From the NCBI GenBank assembly GCA_003501385.1, contig DNPN01000022.1:1-41931 (forward strand): a stretch of 41,931 nt of DNA, written 5' to 3'. Made by a program: the position numbers and the translations under genes. The notes under the pieces are model-generated. The model saw only the letters and a list, made by a program, of their open reading frames with translations, had not been told where the DNA came from and did no database searches. Below, one piece after another: positions 24,772 through 33,647 of this stretch (position 1 is the first letter of the stretch; every line of letters begins with the position of its first letter). The stretch is from Rhizobium sp. (lineage in GTDB: Bacteria > Pseudomonadota > Alphaproteobacteria > Rhizobiales > Rhizobiaceae).

Positions 24772-25528
24772 TTATACACCAATCCAAACTCTAACAGGAT
24801 TGGTTGGGTCCATTAGCAATTTTATTGCCAATGCCACGCAAGTTATAATCAGCAAGGGTTTTATGATTTTGGCTCCGTTTTTCATGGCCAATTCCCATAA
24901 TCAGACCAATTTTCCACAAAACCACGCCGCTAAACAGAAAGATGGAGAAAGCACCAAGATTGGAGCCCAAATTGAGGAGTTTGGTGTGGGCCGTTGCTTT
25001 CAGGAGGCCGAAGCCTGCTAGCGAAACAAAGGCAAGCATATAGAATGATCCAGCTCCTGGGCCGAATAGTCCGTCATACAGTCCAACCAGTGGTGCAAGT
25101 GTCAGGCCGAACACAAATGGGGTCAGCCTTTGCTGGCTATCGAGATCAGAGATGCTGGGCTTTAAGGCAAAGTATGCTGCAATAGAAATAAGCAGGATAG
25201 GCATCATCCCTTTCAGCACGTCACTGGGTACAACGGTTGCAATCACAGCTCCAATCATGCTGCCAAAGGTAGATGCGGCTGCCATTAGTAGCTGCTTTTT
25301 GAGGTTGACGTGTCCTTTACGTGCGTAGGCGATGCTTGCAGAGACAGAACCAAAAATTCCCTGTAGCTTGTTGGTTCCAAGTGTTTCGAGTGGTGGAATG
25401 CCAACAATTAACATGACTGGTATGGTAATCAATCCTCCACCACCTGCGATGGAGTCGACCAATCCGGCAATGAAGGCAGCTAGAAAAAGCAATGGCAATG
25501 TGTGCAATGCGACTTCAGTCATAATCAA
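24772..25528 (-). pseudogene. TauE/SafE-family transporter gene with a 3'-end deletion and frameshift
   Basis: The first 213 codons encode a normal TauE/SafE permease: AGLVDSIAGGGGLITIPVML, GTNKLQGIFGS, and the second repeat GLYDGLFGPGAGSF and LNLGSNLGAFSIF. After LIMGIG (near 24887) the frame runs into HEKRSQNHKTLADY and stops at 24791. The family's real C-terminus continues in another frame, NGAKIIKPLLIITCVALAIK, and stops at 24772. The linking segment (family QxLGAxLGxxxA) is missing, so about 30 bp were deleted with a frame change. The last membrane segment is lost; the product may be dead. A sequencing error cannot remove the missing residues. Confidence 0.75.
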
Positions 25529-25719
25529 TAAATTCTCTGTCTATCTTTATTTTTGCATCCTTTACGTTTTTTTGTTAGGTACGCAATCAAAGGTTATTCA
25601 ACTTTCCGTGACGTGATTGTTGGTCAAGTTTTTGCGGTGCGAATGCTTGTTATAAGCTCGCGTCCCCGGCGTGAAAGTTGCCCGTTTATGGGAGAGACGT
25701 TTCATCTAGAAAATCTGGG
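25529..25719. other. Boundary of the AT-rich insert
   Basis: 191 bp between the transporter start and the aldehyde dehydrogenase stop. Composition changes here from AT-rich (25529-25620) to GC-rich. No repeat, integrase gene or tRNA end marks the junction. Confidence 0.35.
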
Positions 25720-27183
25720 TCAAAGCCCAATCAACACACTCTTGCTCTTGCGATTGGCATGATAGGCCTCGCGGCCCAGATCCTTGCCGATGCCCGATTG
25801 TTTGTAGCCGCCTGTGGGCAGGATATGGTCACGCGAGCGGCCATAGCGGTTGACCCAGACGGTGCCTGCCTGAAGCTGCCGTGTCAGGCGAATTGCGCGG
25901 GAGAGATCGCGGGTAAACAGGCCAGCCGCCAGCCCATAGGTGGGGTGATCGGCCAGTGCCATTGCCTCGTCGTCATCATCAAAGGACTGCATGGTCAACA
26001 CAGGGCCAAAAATTTCCTGTGCCACGGCGGGGGAGGATTGATCGACACTGCTGAGAAGGGTTGGGGCGTAGAAATAGCCATCCCCGCTCATGAATTCTCC
26101 ACCCATCAGGCACTCTGCGCCAGCGGCAACGGCGGCTTTCACCACGCCATCCATGCGCGCCCGCTGCACTTGGGAAATGACCGGGGAATATTGCGAGGCT
26201 TCATCCCAGGTCGGGCCAGCTTTCACGGTTTTCATCCGGGCCATGATGGCCTGAGCCAGAGGCTCCATCACGCTGCGCTCGACAATCAAACGTGATCCAG
26301 CAACGCAGGCCTGACCGGCATTGGAGAGAATGCTCTGGGCAATGGCAGCGGCGGCTTTGTCAATATCGGCATCGGCAAACACCAGTTGCGGGCTTTTGCC
26401 GCCCAGTTCCAGCGTCATGGGTTTTACGCCCGTGCGGGCAATATTGGCCATAATGGCCTGACCGGCAACGGTGGAGCCGGTAAAGCTGATTTTGGCAATA
26501 TCGGGATGGCCGGTGATGGCATTGCCGGTGACGGCACCATTGCCCAGCACAATATTGATCAACCCGGCCGGAATGCCGGCTTCAACGGCCAATTGTGCCA
26601 GATAGATGGTGGAAAAGGGTGTCATTTCCGATGGCTTCAACACCACGGCATTGCCAGCCGCCAGCGCCGGACCCAGCTTCCAGCCCGCCATGGATACCGG
26701 AAAATTCCATGGTGTGATGGCACCCACCACCCCATAAGGTTCACTCATGATCATGCCGAGACTATCGCTATCGGTCGGCACAAGGGCGTCGCCTTCCTTA
26801 TCGGCCATTTCGGCAAAAAACCGGATTTGCTCGGCGGTGACGGCAATGTCACCGGCAATCAAATGGCCCACGGGGCGGGTGGAGGATAAGGCCTCCAGCT
26901 TTGCCAGAGTGATAGCGTTCTCTTCAATGAGATCAGCCCAGCGCTGGAGCACAATGGTGCGTTGGCGCGGGCGAAGGCTGCCCCATTTGCTGGTTTTGAG
27001 CGCCTGCTTGGCCACATCCACGGCACGGTCCACCATGGCCTCATCGGCCAGCGGGCAGCCCGCATAGGCCTTGCCATCGGAGGGGCGATACATATCGATC
27101 ACCCCTTCGGCGGCAATCAACTCGCCGCCGATGAAATGGCCAATCGGCAGGGCGATGGTGTCTGGATCAAAACTCAGGGTCAT
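25720..27183 (-). CDS. NAD(P)-dependent aldehyde dehydrogenase
   Basis: 487 residues, full length for the ALDH superfamily. Visible: the oxyanion asparagine and cofactor region AITPWNFPVSMAGWKLGPAL, the Rossmann loop SFTGSTVAGQAIM, the general base Glu in MTLELGGKSPQLVFADAD, and the catalytic Cys in SNAGQACVAGSR. The C-terminal QEIFGPVLTMQSF is typical of aminoaldehyde/betaine aldehyde-type enzymes (PuuC-like). It is third in an operon after the ArgE-like and cupin genes, and probably oxidises the aldehyde made by the FAD oxidoreductase. Confidence 0.9.
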   Translation of the reverse strand: MTLSFDPDTIALPIGHFIGGELIAAEGVIDMYRPSDGKAYAGCPLADEAMVDRAVDVAKQALKTSKWGSLRPRQRTIVLQRWADLIEENAITLAKLEALSSTRPVGHLIAGDIAVTAEQIRFFAEMADKEGDALVPTDSDSLGMIMSEPYGVVGAITPWNFPVSMAGWKLGPALAAGNAVVLKPSEMTPFSTIYLAQLAVEAGIPAGLINIVLGNGAVTGNAITGHPDIAKISFTGSTVAGQAIMANIARTGVKPMTLELGGKSPQLVFADADIDKAAAAIAQSILSNAGQACVAGSRLIVERSVMEPLAQAIMARMKTVKAGPTWDEASQYSPVISQVQRARMDGVVKAAVAAGAECLMGGEFMSGDGYFYAPTLLSSVDQSSPAVAQEIFGPVLTMQSFDDDDEAMALADHPTYGLAAGLFTRDLSRAIRLTRQLQAGTVWVNRYGRSRDHILPTGGYKQSGIGKDLGREAYHANRKSKSVLIGL

Positions 27184-27216
27184 GGAAATTCCTCAGGCAT
27201 AGGGTGCCGTGGTTCA

Positions 27217-27239
27217 CCCCTGCCCGAATGGGGCAGGGG
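27217..27239. other. GC-rich hairpin between cupin and ALDH genes
   Basis: CCCCTGCCC/GGGCAGGGG (27217-27225 and 27231-27239) forms a 9-bp stem with a 5-nt loop and no T-run. Probably a repeat-type hairpin affecting mRNA processing rather than a terminator. Confidence 0.4.
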
Positions 27240-27254
27240 CATTGTCCTGCGGCA

Positions 27255-27611
27255 TTACGCCATGATGGTGACGTAGATTTTCTTCACGGTTTCAATGGTT
27301 TTCCAAACTCCAACAAAGCCCGGCTTCATGATGAAATGATCGCCTGCCTTGTAGATCACCGGCTCGCCGCCCTCAGGCGTGATTTCGACAACGCCGGACA
27401 AGATGTGGCAATATTCAAAGGTTTCACCCTTGATGGATTTGGTTTCGCCGGGCGTGGCTTCCCAAATGCCGGTGTGGATCATCTCGCCACGGCACACATC
27501 CTGCGGCCATGTTTTAAACGACGGATCGCCCGAGATCAGCCGTTCTGGCAGAGGCTTGGATTCCTTCGGTTGAAAACTTGGGTTGGTGTTGACGGTTTGC
27601 AAAAGCGACAT
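27255..27611 (-). CDS. Small cupin-domain protein (DUF861/EutQ type)
   Basis: 118 residues of single-domain cupin fold. The cupin motifs are degenerate: GIWEATPGETKSIKG followed by EYCHILSGVVEITPEGGE and YKAGDHFIMKPGFVGVWK. The second motif keeps the GDHFIMKPGF pattern of the cupin_3/DUF861 group, whose members often accompany amine and purine catabolic genes. Enzymatic role unknown; metal ligands are few. It is 4 bp downstream of the ArgE-like gene and 71 bp upstream of the ALDH gene. Confidence 0.8.
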   Translation of the reverse strand: MSLLQTVNTNPSFQPKESKPLPERLISGDPSFKTWPQDVCRGEMIHTGIWEATPGETKSIKGETFEYCHILSGVVEITPEGGEPVIYKAGDHFIMKPGFVGVWKTIETVKKIYVTIMA

Positions 27612-27615
27612 GGTG

Positions 27616-28755
27616 TTAAACCTTGTTGGAGAGAGAAAGGCAGTGTTCTGCCAGGGATTCGATCATAGTCTGACAGGCGGTGAGCTCATCCATCAGAATG
27701 AATTCATTGGCCTTATGGGCGCGGCTGATATCACCGGGGCCGCAGATGATGGCATCGACGCCCGCTTGCTGAAACAGCCCGGCCTCGGTGCCATAGCTAA
27801 CAGCCGCCAGCGGCTCGATACCTGTAAGTCGGGCAAGAAGGGCGGCAAGTGGTGCATCTTCCGGCAAAGACAGGGCGGGATAGGCACTCATCTCGGTCCA
27901 CTCCACGCCGTAACCGGATGCTTTCAGCGCATCCGCGGCTTGCCGAATGGGCTGAAGCAGGCTTGCAGGATCAATACCCGAAATGGCCCGTGCCTCAAAC
28001 TCGGCCTCGCACAGATCGGGAATGATGTTGACGGCCTGCCCGCCGCGCACGGTTCCCACTTGCAGTGATGAATAGGGCGGCTCAAACACCGCTTCAAACG
28101 GACCATGGGTGAGATGGGCGGCAGCATCGCGGGCAGCGGCCAGAATATCGGTCATGGCGTGAATGGCATTGAGGCCAAGATCCGGGCGGGAAGAATGGCC
28201 GGAGCGCCCTTTGATTGTCACCCGCGCCGCCGCCTTGCCCTTGTGGGCGCGAATGGCGCGCAGGCCGCTTGGCTCGCCAATAATGGCCCCCAGCGGGGCC
28301 GCGCACAGCGCGGGCAAATGTGCCAGCATATGCGGCACACCCCGGCAACCCGCCTCTTCATCATAGGAAAAAGCCAGATGAATGGGGCGTGCCAGCGGCA
28401 TGGTCGCCATTTTTGCAACCGCTGCCAAGGCGCAGGCGAGAAAGCCTTTCATATCGCTGGTGCCGCGCCCATAGAGCACATTGCCATCGTGGTGCAATTG
28501 AAACGGATCGCTGTTCCATCCTGCTTCCCCGGCTGGCACCACATCCATATGACCGGAAAGGATATAGCCCGGAACGTCTTTGGGGCCGATGGTGGCAAAC
28601 AGATTGGCGCGGTCACCCTCCGGGCCATCCAGTACGGTAACACTGGCCCCATGGCGCTCTAGATAATCCTTGATCCAGCCGACAATCTCGCCGTTGGGGG
28701 TGCCAACCACCGACGGAAAGGAAATCAAGGTGTCGAGAATATCTACGACCTGCAT
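27616..28755 (-). CDS. Acetylornithine deacetylase-like M20 amidohydrolase
   Basis: About 379 residues, di-zinc M20 family, ArgE subgroup. Metal ligands and catalytic residues appear in LSGHMDVVPAG, YGRGTSDMKGF, SYDEEAGCRG (catalytic Glu), IIGEPSG and AHKANEFI (C-terminal His). The dimerisation domain begins near ARVTIKGRSGHSSRP. The start is taken as ATG 28755 (MQVVDILDTL), where the family begins; an ATG at 28797 would add 14 atypical residues, and neither has a clear Shine-Dalgarno sequence. In this operon it more likely hydrolyses an N-acyl amine or gamma-glutamyl intermediate than acetylornithine. Confidence 0.85.
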   Translation of the reverse strand: MQVVDILDTLISFPSVVGTPNGEIVGWIKDYLERHGASVTVLDGPEGDRANLFATIGPKDVPGYILSGHMDVVPAGEAGWNSDPFQLHHDGNVLYGRGTSDMKGFLACALAAVAKMATMPLARPIHLAFSYDEEAGCRGVPHMLAHLPALCAAPLGAIIGEPSGLRAIRAHKGKAAARVTIKGRSGHSSRPDLGLNAIHAMTDILAAARDAAAHLTHGPFEAVFEPPYSSLQVGTVRGGQAVNIIPDLCEAEFEARAISGIDPASLLQPIRQAADALKASGYGVEWTEMSAYPALSLPEDAPLAALLARLTGIEPLAAVSYGTEAGLFQQAGVDAIICGPGDISRAHKANEFILMDELTACQTMIESLAEHCLSLSNKV

Positions 28756-28949
28756 GGGGGATGTCTTTCGTAACAAGCGATGGATTGCGCAGCGCATTTC
28801 TGTTTACCCGCCATACTAACGGGCCTGGACCGGTGGTGGATGCTGAATGCCAAACGGATTTGGAGGATTGTTGCGTCTTGCTCAGGCTCACGAGCAAAAA
28901 CTGCTGAGAACAAATTCGCATTAAAATAGTTTGCATTCTAAGTATATTT

Positions 28950-28963
28950 ATGACATATGTCAT
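28950..28963. promoter_or_regulatory. Candidate MarR operator palindrome
   Basis: ATGACATATGTCAT is a perfect 14-bp palindrome directly before the marR start codon at 28966, a position suited to autoregulation of marR and the efflux genes. It also lies in the divergent region with the ArgE-like gene. Confidence 0.5.
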
Positions 28964-28965
28964 GC

Positions 28966-29430
28966 ATGGAACAGAATTCAGACATTCAAAGAGCCTTCAC
29001 CAGTCAGCTTTTTCTGGCCGCCCGCATCTGGCGCAAGCTGGTGGATACGGCGTTGACGGAGCATGGAGTTTCCGAGGCCTGCGCGGCTCCGCTTCTGTGG
29101 ATTGGTCGCCTGGGTGGCGGTGTTCGGCAAACGGCTTTGGCCGAACATGTGGGCATTGAAAGCCCATCGCTTGTGCGTTTGCTGGATCAGCTTGAGGCCA
29201 TGGACATGGTGATGCGCAAGGATGATCCCACGGATCGTCGCGCCAAGGGGCTTTGGTTGACCGAGGCGGGAGCCATTATGGCCACCCGGATCGAAGCGGT
29301 GCTGGATCAGGAACGAGCACGGGTGCTCAACGGCGTGTCTGCTGCAGATCTGGAGACGGCGTTTCGTGTTCTGGAGGTTTTACAGGAGCGTTGTGGCGAG
29401 GCGCTGGCAATGGTGGGCAAGAAGGACTGA
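28966..29430 (+). CDS. MarR-family transcriptional regulator
   Basis: About 154 residues with a MarR winged helix: RQTALAEHVGIESPSLVRLLDQLEAMDMV (recognition region) followed by wing residues KDDPTDRRAKGLWLTEAG, the family signature. The start at 28966 (MEQNSDIQRAF) is preferred over 28957, which would place the operator inside the gene. It is followed 4 bp later by the FUSC efflux gene and probably represses this aromatic-acid efflux operon until a phenolic ligand binds. Confidence 0.88.
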   Translation: MEQNSDIQRAFTSQLFLAARIWRKLVDTALTEHGVSEACAAPLLWIGRLGGGVRQTALAEHVGIESPSLVRLLDQLEAMDMVMRKDDPTDRRAKGLWLTEAGAIMATRIEAVLDQERARVLNGVSAADLETAFRVLEVLQERCGEALAMVGKKD

Positions 29431-29434
29431 GCCG

Positions 29435-31492
29435 ATGTTATCGTACACATGGAGAGACTGGGTCTTTTCCGGCAAGGCTTTCATTGCCGGTATGATGGCA
29501 TTGTATATTGCCATGGCGCTGGATCTGTCGCGGCCCTATTGGGCCTTGTCGGCGGTCTATGTGGTATCAAGCCCGTTTTCAGGAGCCACAAAATCCAAGG
29601 CGCTCTATCGCCTGCTGGGCACTGTGCTCGGCGCGACCGCTGCCGTTGTGTTTGTTCCCACCTTTGTGAGTGCGCCTGAGCTTTTATCGCTGGTGGTGGC
29701 TCTTTGGACCGGAACATTGCTGTTTCTATCCATGCTGGATCGCTCTGCACGCAGCTATGTTTTTATGCTGGCGGGTTACACCTTGCCCTTGATCGCCCTG
29801 CCGGTTGTTGGCTCACCCGATACAATTTTTGATATTGCGTTGGCCCGCTCCGAGGAAATAGCGCTTGGTATTATCTGTGCCGCTATCGTCAACATGGTGA
29901 TTATGCCGGTCAGTCTTGGTGCGGAATTCGGACGTCGAATCAATGGCTGGCTGGGCGATGCCGGTGCCTGGGCTGAAGACATTCTGCGCGGCGAGGGGGC
30001 TTCTCCCCTGACCCCGATCAAGCGTCAACAATTGGCGGCGGATGTCGCCAGTCTTGATCTGATGATCAGCCAGCTCAGCTATGATCATGGCACGAAGGAT
30101 GTGGCACGTTTGGCAAAGGCGCTGCGGGGCCGTCTTCTCATGCTGTTGCCCACCTTTTCTTCGCTTGCTGATCGGCTCCATGCCGTTCGGCTTGGCTGCG
30201 ATGTCTTGCCATCCGAGTTGACCACTTTGCTGAATGATGTCGCGGATTGGTTCAAGGCGTGCAACCAGCCCGGTGCGCAGCAGATGGCGCAAGACCTGCT
30301 GGATAAAATTGCTGCGCAGCAAAAGTCGGACCCGTTGCAGGGGTGGGATGATCTTGTCACCTCTGGCCTTCGCACGCGGATGAAGGATGTTGTTGAACTT
30401 TGGCGCGATTGCCTGAGTTTGCGCGATGATATTGCCAAGGGTGAATACACGCCGTTGCGAGAGGGATTTGCAAGCCAGTTTTCCCATGCCTCCCGTCATT
30501 TTGACCATGCGCTGCTTGGGTTGAAGGCGGCCATTGTGGTTGCAGGCATTCTGGTGGCCTGTGCCATCTGGATTGGCCTGGGCTGGGATCAGGGTGCCAG
30601 CTTTGTGGCCATGGTGGCTGTTGCCTGTTCCTTTTTTGCAGCGCAAGACCGGCCCGCGCCGTTGATCCGCTTCATGCTTGTGTGGACCACTGTGTCCGTC
30701 TTGGCCTCCTTTGTTTATCTGTTTGGTATTTTGCCGGTGGCCACAAATTTCGAAATGCTGGCGCTGGCGCTGGCTCCGTTTTTATTTGTGCTTGGCCTGA
30801 AGATGACCAATCCGCAAACAACCGTGATTGGCATGCTGGTGTCGGTGAATCTGGCATCGCTGATTGCCATCCAGGATCGGTATTCTGCGGATCTGACAAG
30901 CTTTGCCAATGGCGGTCTGGCAACCTTGCTGGGCATCGGCTTTGCGCAAGTCTGGATCAACCTTGCCCATCCGTTCGGGGCAGAGCTTGCGGCAAAACGG
31001 CTGATGAAGGCTGGATGGAGAGATCTGGCAGCAACGGCAGCTGGATTACGTGCCGGGGATGCTGACCGGCTGGTGGGTCGTATTCTCGATCGTCTTGGGC
31101 AATTGGTGCCGCGTTTGGCGTCGTTGAACGAGCGCGAGTTGGGAAATGTGGACGGGTTTTCCGATGTTCGGCTTGCCATCAATGTCGTGACATTGCAGCA
31201 GGAGCGCGGCAGCTTGTGTGACGCCAGTGCCGAGCATGTCTCAAAGGTGCTTTTGGCTGTTGCGGATCATTATCGGCGGCAACTCAAGGCCTCGCGGGTT
31301 TTGGTGCCGGATACGGACTTGCTGACAGTGATCGACTTGGCCCTTGCAACTGTGCTGAGTCATGAAGGCACAACTGCACGCCGGGCCATTGATGCGCTGG
31401 TGGGTCTGCGCCGAGTGTATTTCCCAGACGTTCAAGCATCGCATTTGCGCGCAAAGCCGCCATCTGAACCCTTTTCCATTGCTGCAGAGTAG
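29435..31492 (+). CDS. FUSC-family inner-membrane efflux protein, AaeB-like
   Basis: About 685 residues: two sets of membrane segments (about 15-160 and 370-500) each followed by a soluble helical domain, the FUSC/AaeB architecture. It exports hydroxylated aromatic acids with the periplasmic adaptor encoded downstream. The start is ATG 29435 (MLSYTWRDWVFSGKAF), 4 bp after the marR stop; 23 codons upstream in the same frame are marR sequence. DUF1656 and HlyD genes follow. Confidence 0.88.
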   Translation: MLSYTWRDWVFSGKAFIAGMMALYIAMALDLSRPYWALSAVYVVSSPFSGATKSKALYRLLGTVLGATAAVVFVPTFVSAPELLSLVVALWTGTLLFLSMLDRSARSYVFMLAGYTLPLIALPVVGSPDTIFDIALARSEEIALGIICAAIVNMVIMPVSLGAEFGRRINGWLGDAGAWAEDILRGEGASPLTPIKRQQLAADVASLDLMISQLSYDHGTKDVARLAKALRGRLLMLLPTFSSLADRLHAVRLGCDVLPSELTTLLNDVADWFKACNQPGAQQMAQDLLDKIAAQQKSDPLQGWDDLVTSGLRTRMKDVVELWRDCLSLRDDIAKGEYTPLREGFASQFSHASRHFDHALLGLKAAIVVAGILVACAIWIGLGWDQGASFVAMVAVACSFFAAQDRPAPLIRFMLVWTTVSVLASFVYLFGILPVATNFEMLALALAPFLFVLGLKMTNPQTTVIGMLVSVNLASLIAIQDRYSADLTSFANGGLATLLGIGFAQVWINLAHPFGAELAAKRLMKAGWRDLAATAAGLRAGDADRLVGRILDRLGQLVPRLASLNERELGNVDGFSDVRLAINVVTLQQERGSLCDASAEHVSKVLLAVADHYRRQLKASRVLVPDTDLLTVIDLALATVLSHEGTTARRAIDALVGLRRVYFPDVQASHLRAKPPSEPFSIAAE

Positions 31493-31497
31493 CGCCC

Positions 31498-31707
31498 ATG
31501 CCCATCGAATTCGATATTTACGGCGTTTATGTTCCACGCCTTCTGGTTCTCATGCTGATCACTCTGGTGCTGAGCATGCTCATTCGCAAAGCGCTCAGCC
31601 AGATCCGATTCTACACTCTCGTCTGGCACAGAGGTCTGTTTGATATCGCGCTTTATGTCGTTCTGCTCGGAGGCATTTCCTCCTTAACACATTGGTTTTT
31701 CGCATGA
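31498..31707 (+). CDS. DUF1656 small membrane protein, AaeX-like
   Basis: 69 residues, two membrane segments (VYVPRLLVLMLITLVLSMLI and about 48-68), opening with PIEFDIYGVYVP, a hallmark of DUF1656. Always found between FUSC and HlyD genes; role unknown. Overlaps the HlyD gene start (ATGA). Confidence 0.88.
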   Translation: MPIEFDIYGVYVPRLLVLMLITLVLSMLIRKALSQIRFYTLVWHRGLFDIALYVVLLGGISSLTHWFFA

Positions 31708-32573
31708 ATACGTTGAAGACACTTGGGCGGGTCTGCCTCACTTTGCTTATGGTTGTTGCGGCCATGTTTGTTGGCAGCCATCTATGGCATTATTATATGG
31801 AGGAGCCTTGGACCCGTGATGCCCGCGTGCGGGCGGATGTGGTGGATGTTGCGCCGGATGTCACTGGCCTCGTCAGTGATGTTTTCGTCAAAGACAATCA
31901 GACGGTTCATAAGGGCGATGTGTTGTTCCGGGTGGATCGCCGCCGCTTTGAATTGGCATTGGCGCAGTCTGAGGCGTCGCTTGCCCAGGCCAAAGCAACC
32001 CTCGATCTGGCTGTGACGGAACGCCAGAGACAGGAGCGGCTTGGCGATTCAGGCTCTGAGCAAAATCGGGAAAAGGCAGTTGGAACTGAGCAACAGGATC
32101 TTGCAGCCTATAATCAAGCTCTCGCCAGCCGCGACATTGCCAAGCTCGATCTGGAACGCACGGATGTGAAATCCACCGTGAACGGCAGCGTCACCAACCT
32201 TGATCTGCAACCCGGCGATTTCGTCACCCGCGGCACGGCCAAGGTGGCAGTGGTGGATAGCGATTCCTTGCGCATTGAAGCCTATTTCGAAGAAAACAAG
32301 TTGCCACGCATTCAACCGGGCGACCGGGCTGTGGTGAAGATGATGGGCGTAAACGAAGATCTTGAAGGCCATGTGGACAGTATCGCAACCGGCATTGACG
32401 ACCGCGAACGCACATCCAGTTCTGGCCTTCTGGCCAATATCAATCCGACCTTCACCTGGGTGCGGCTGGCACAGCGCGTTCCGGTTCGTATTCATCTGGA
32501 CAAGGTGCCGGAGGGGACGAAATTGATCTCCGGTCGAACGGTTACGGTGGATATTCAGCCAAAGGGGCGGTGA
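31704..32573 (+). CDS. HlyD-family membrane-fusion protein, AaeA-like
   Basis: About 289 residues. An N-terminal membrane anchor (VCLTLLMVVAAMFVGSHLW) is followed by the biotinyl-lipoyl half-motif VDVAPDVTGLVSDVFVKDNQ, a short helical hairpin (about 90-150), the second lipoyl half TVNGSVTNLDLQPGDFVTRG, and a beta-barrel. It links the FUSC pump to an outer-membrane channel. ATG at 31704 overlaps the DUF1656 stop. Confidence 0.88.
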   Translation: MNTLKTLGRVCLTLLMVVAAMFVGSHLWHYYMEEPWTRDARVRADVVDVAPDVTGLVSDVFVKDNQTVHKGDVLFRVDRRRFELALAQSEASLAQAKATLDLAVTERQRQERLGDSGSEQNREKAVGTEQQDLAAYNQALASRDIAKLDLERTDVKSTVNGSVTNLDLQPGDFVTRGTAKVAVVDSDSLRIEAYFEENKLPRIQPGDRAVVKMMGVNEDLEGHVDSIATGIDDRERTSSSGLLANINPTFTWVRLAQRVPVRIHLDKVPEGTKLISGRTVTVDIQPKGR

Positions 32574-32648
32574 ATTTTGACGTGATGTCTTTGCTGTCTT
32601 CACATTTGATCAGGTGCTTACGCCAAGGTTCATAGATGGTGCAGCAAA

Positions 32649-32672
32649 CCACCGGCCTTATAAGGCCGGTGG
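32649..32672. terminator. Bidirectional terminator-like palindrome
   Basis: A perfect 24-bp palindrome (CCACCGGCCTTA and its complement) lies between the convergent HlyD and secreted-protein genes. There is no T-run on either side, so termination strength is doubtful. Confidence 0.45.
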
Positions 32673-32705
32673 GTCGGGAGCAAGATTACCGCATTTGTAC
32701 AAGGG

Positions 32706-33296
32706 CTAGTGCGCCGTACAGTTGCTCTCATTTCCATTGATGATGCTGACGCCTTGGTTCTCGCGTTCCGTGAGAATGAGAAGGGTCAGGGCACTAATTT
32801 TACCTGCATCGGTTTTGCTTGCTACGTCTTTTGTGAAGTCTTTTATGTCAAGACCCCAATGTTTATCGGAGCCTACGTGGTCGTAAGTGATTGTCCATGG
32901 GGTTGGCTCCGCCTTCGGATAAGTGCCGGCGACGTTGAAGGCGTCCTTTCCTATTTTTGCCGTTGCTCCCTTGACAAGGTGACCTGGAGGGAGGTCCTGC
33001 AACTCTACTTTGACTTGGCAAGCATAGTTCTCTGGTTTTGCATTGGCGGCTGCTGCTTTTTCCTTTGCGTCATTAATTGCCTCTTCGTCGGAGCCAAATT
33101 CCAGAAACGATAGTGTTGCGTCCGGATTTCCGCTCACGCCGAAGCTGTCTGCACTCCAGTTTACAATATAGGTTTCACCGACCTTTCCGGCTTTGACTGT
33201 ATGATAGACAGATCTGGCCATAGCTGTGTCATGAACGCCAAGCAAAGCGATCAATGTGATCAGAGTTACGGTTAAGCTCTGTAATGTGATTTTCAT
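32706..33296 (-). CDS. Secreted protein of unknown function
   Basis: 196 residues with a clear Sec signal peptide (MKITLQSLTVTLITLIALLGVHDTAMA, cleavage near residue 27). The mature protein is hydrophilic with two cysteines (NYACQ and SNCTAH), which could form a disulfide in the periplasm. It includes a SADSFGVSGNPDATLSFLEF stretch and a Lys/Asp-rich region. No family recognised. The start at 33296 is chosen for the signal peptide and an AAGGTAACC sequence upstream; 14 extra codons upstream look non-coding. Confidence 0.65.
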   Translation of the reverse strand: MKITLQSLTVTLITLIALLGVHDTAMARSVYHTVKAGKVGETYIVNWSADSFGVSGNPDATLSFLEFGSDEEAINDAKEKAAAANAKPENYACQVKVELQDLPPGHLVKGATAKIGKDAFNVAGTYPKAEPTPWTITYDHVGSDKHWGLDIKDFTKDVASKTDAGKISALTLLILTERENQGVSIINGNESNCTAH

Positions 33297-33535
33297 TATG
33301 GTTACCTTTCTATATTTACGGGGGCAAGCACTAGCCAAAGGGCTAGCGTTGACCGGCGAGGTCCTCGCCGGATCCGGGATGCGCAGGCACTATTGCCGTG
33401 TCGCTGATGGGTGAAATTTAAGGGGAAGGTTCATTGAAAATGACCGTCCCTATCCTTGTGAAAATTCATCAACAGTTTGATAAATTTGATATATTTTCGA
33501 TACTTTGAGGTTGAGGATGCGTCTGCATCTTATGC
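33297..33535. other. Upstream region of the secreted-protein gene with two hairpins
   Basis: Contains CTAGCC/GGCTAG (near 33331-33346) and an 8-bp stem CCGGCGAG/CTCGCCGG (33353-33360 and 33364-33371). On the minus strand they lie in the likely leader of the secreted-protein gene. The remainder is AT-rich and holds no gene. Confidence 0.4.
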
Positions 33536-33641
33536 AGCGCCTCTCACCATATATGGCGCACAAAGGTTCACGGTCGCTCTTTATATCTGCCGCATAATTT
33601 TCTCTTGAAACCGAACCGGTTTAAAGAATTATGCAGCAGAC
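33536..33641. repeat. Dispersed 106-bp repeat, copy 1
   Basis: Closely matches 41681-41785 over its full length: AGCGCC, CACCATATATGGCGCAC, AAGGTTC, CTTTATATCT, CATAATTTTCTCTT, GGTTTAAAGAATTATGCAG. The right half is a long hairpin whose arms GCATAATT/AATTATGC are joined by a CCGAACCGG-type centre. It ends just past the stop codon of the 118-residue protein gene. Confidence 0.75.
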
Positions 33642-33647
33642 TTGGTA

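Noticed and set aside
24740..25021. A plus-strand frame in the AT-rich region
   Set aside because: It overlaps the 3' part of the TauE/SafE gene in antisense and lacks a ribosome site.
22286..25719. A complete genomic island with integrase and att sites
   Set aside because: Composition shifts, but I found no integrase, transposase, tRNA fragment or flanking direct repeats at the edges.
32709..33113. A 134-codon plus-strand frame rich in Cys and Phe
   Set aside because: Antisense to the secreted protein, which has a convincing signal peptide.
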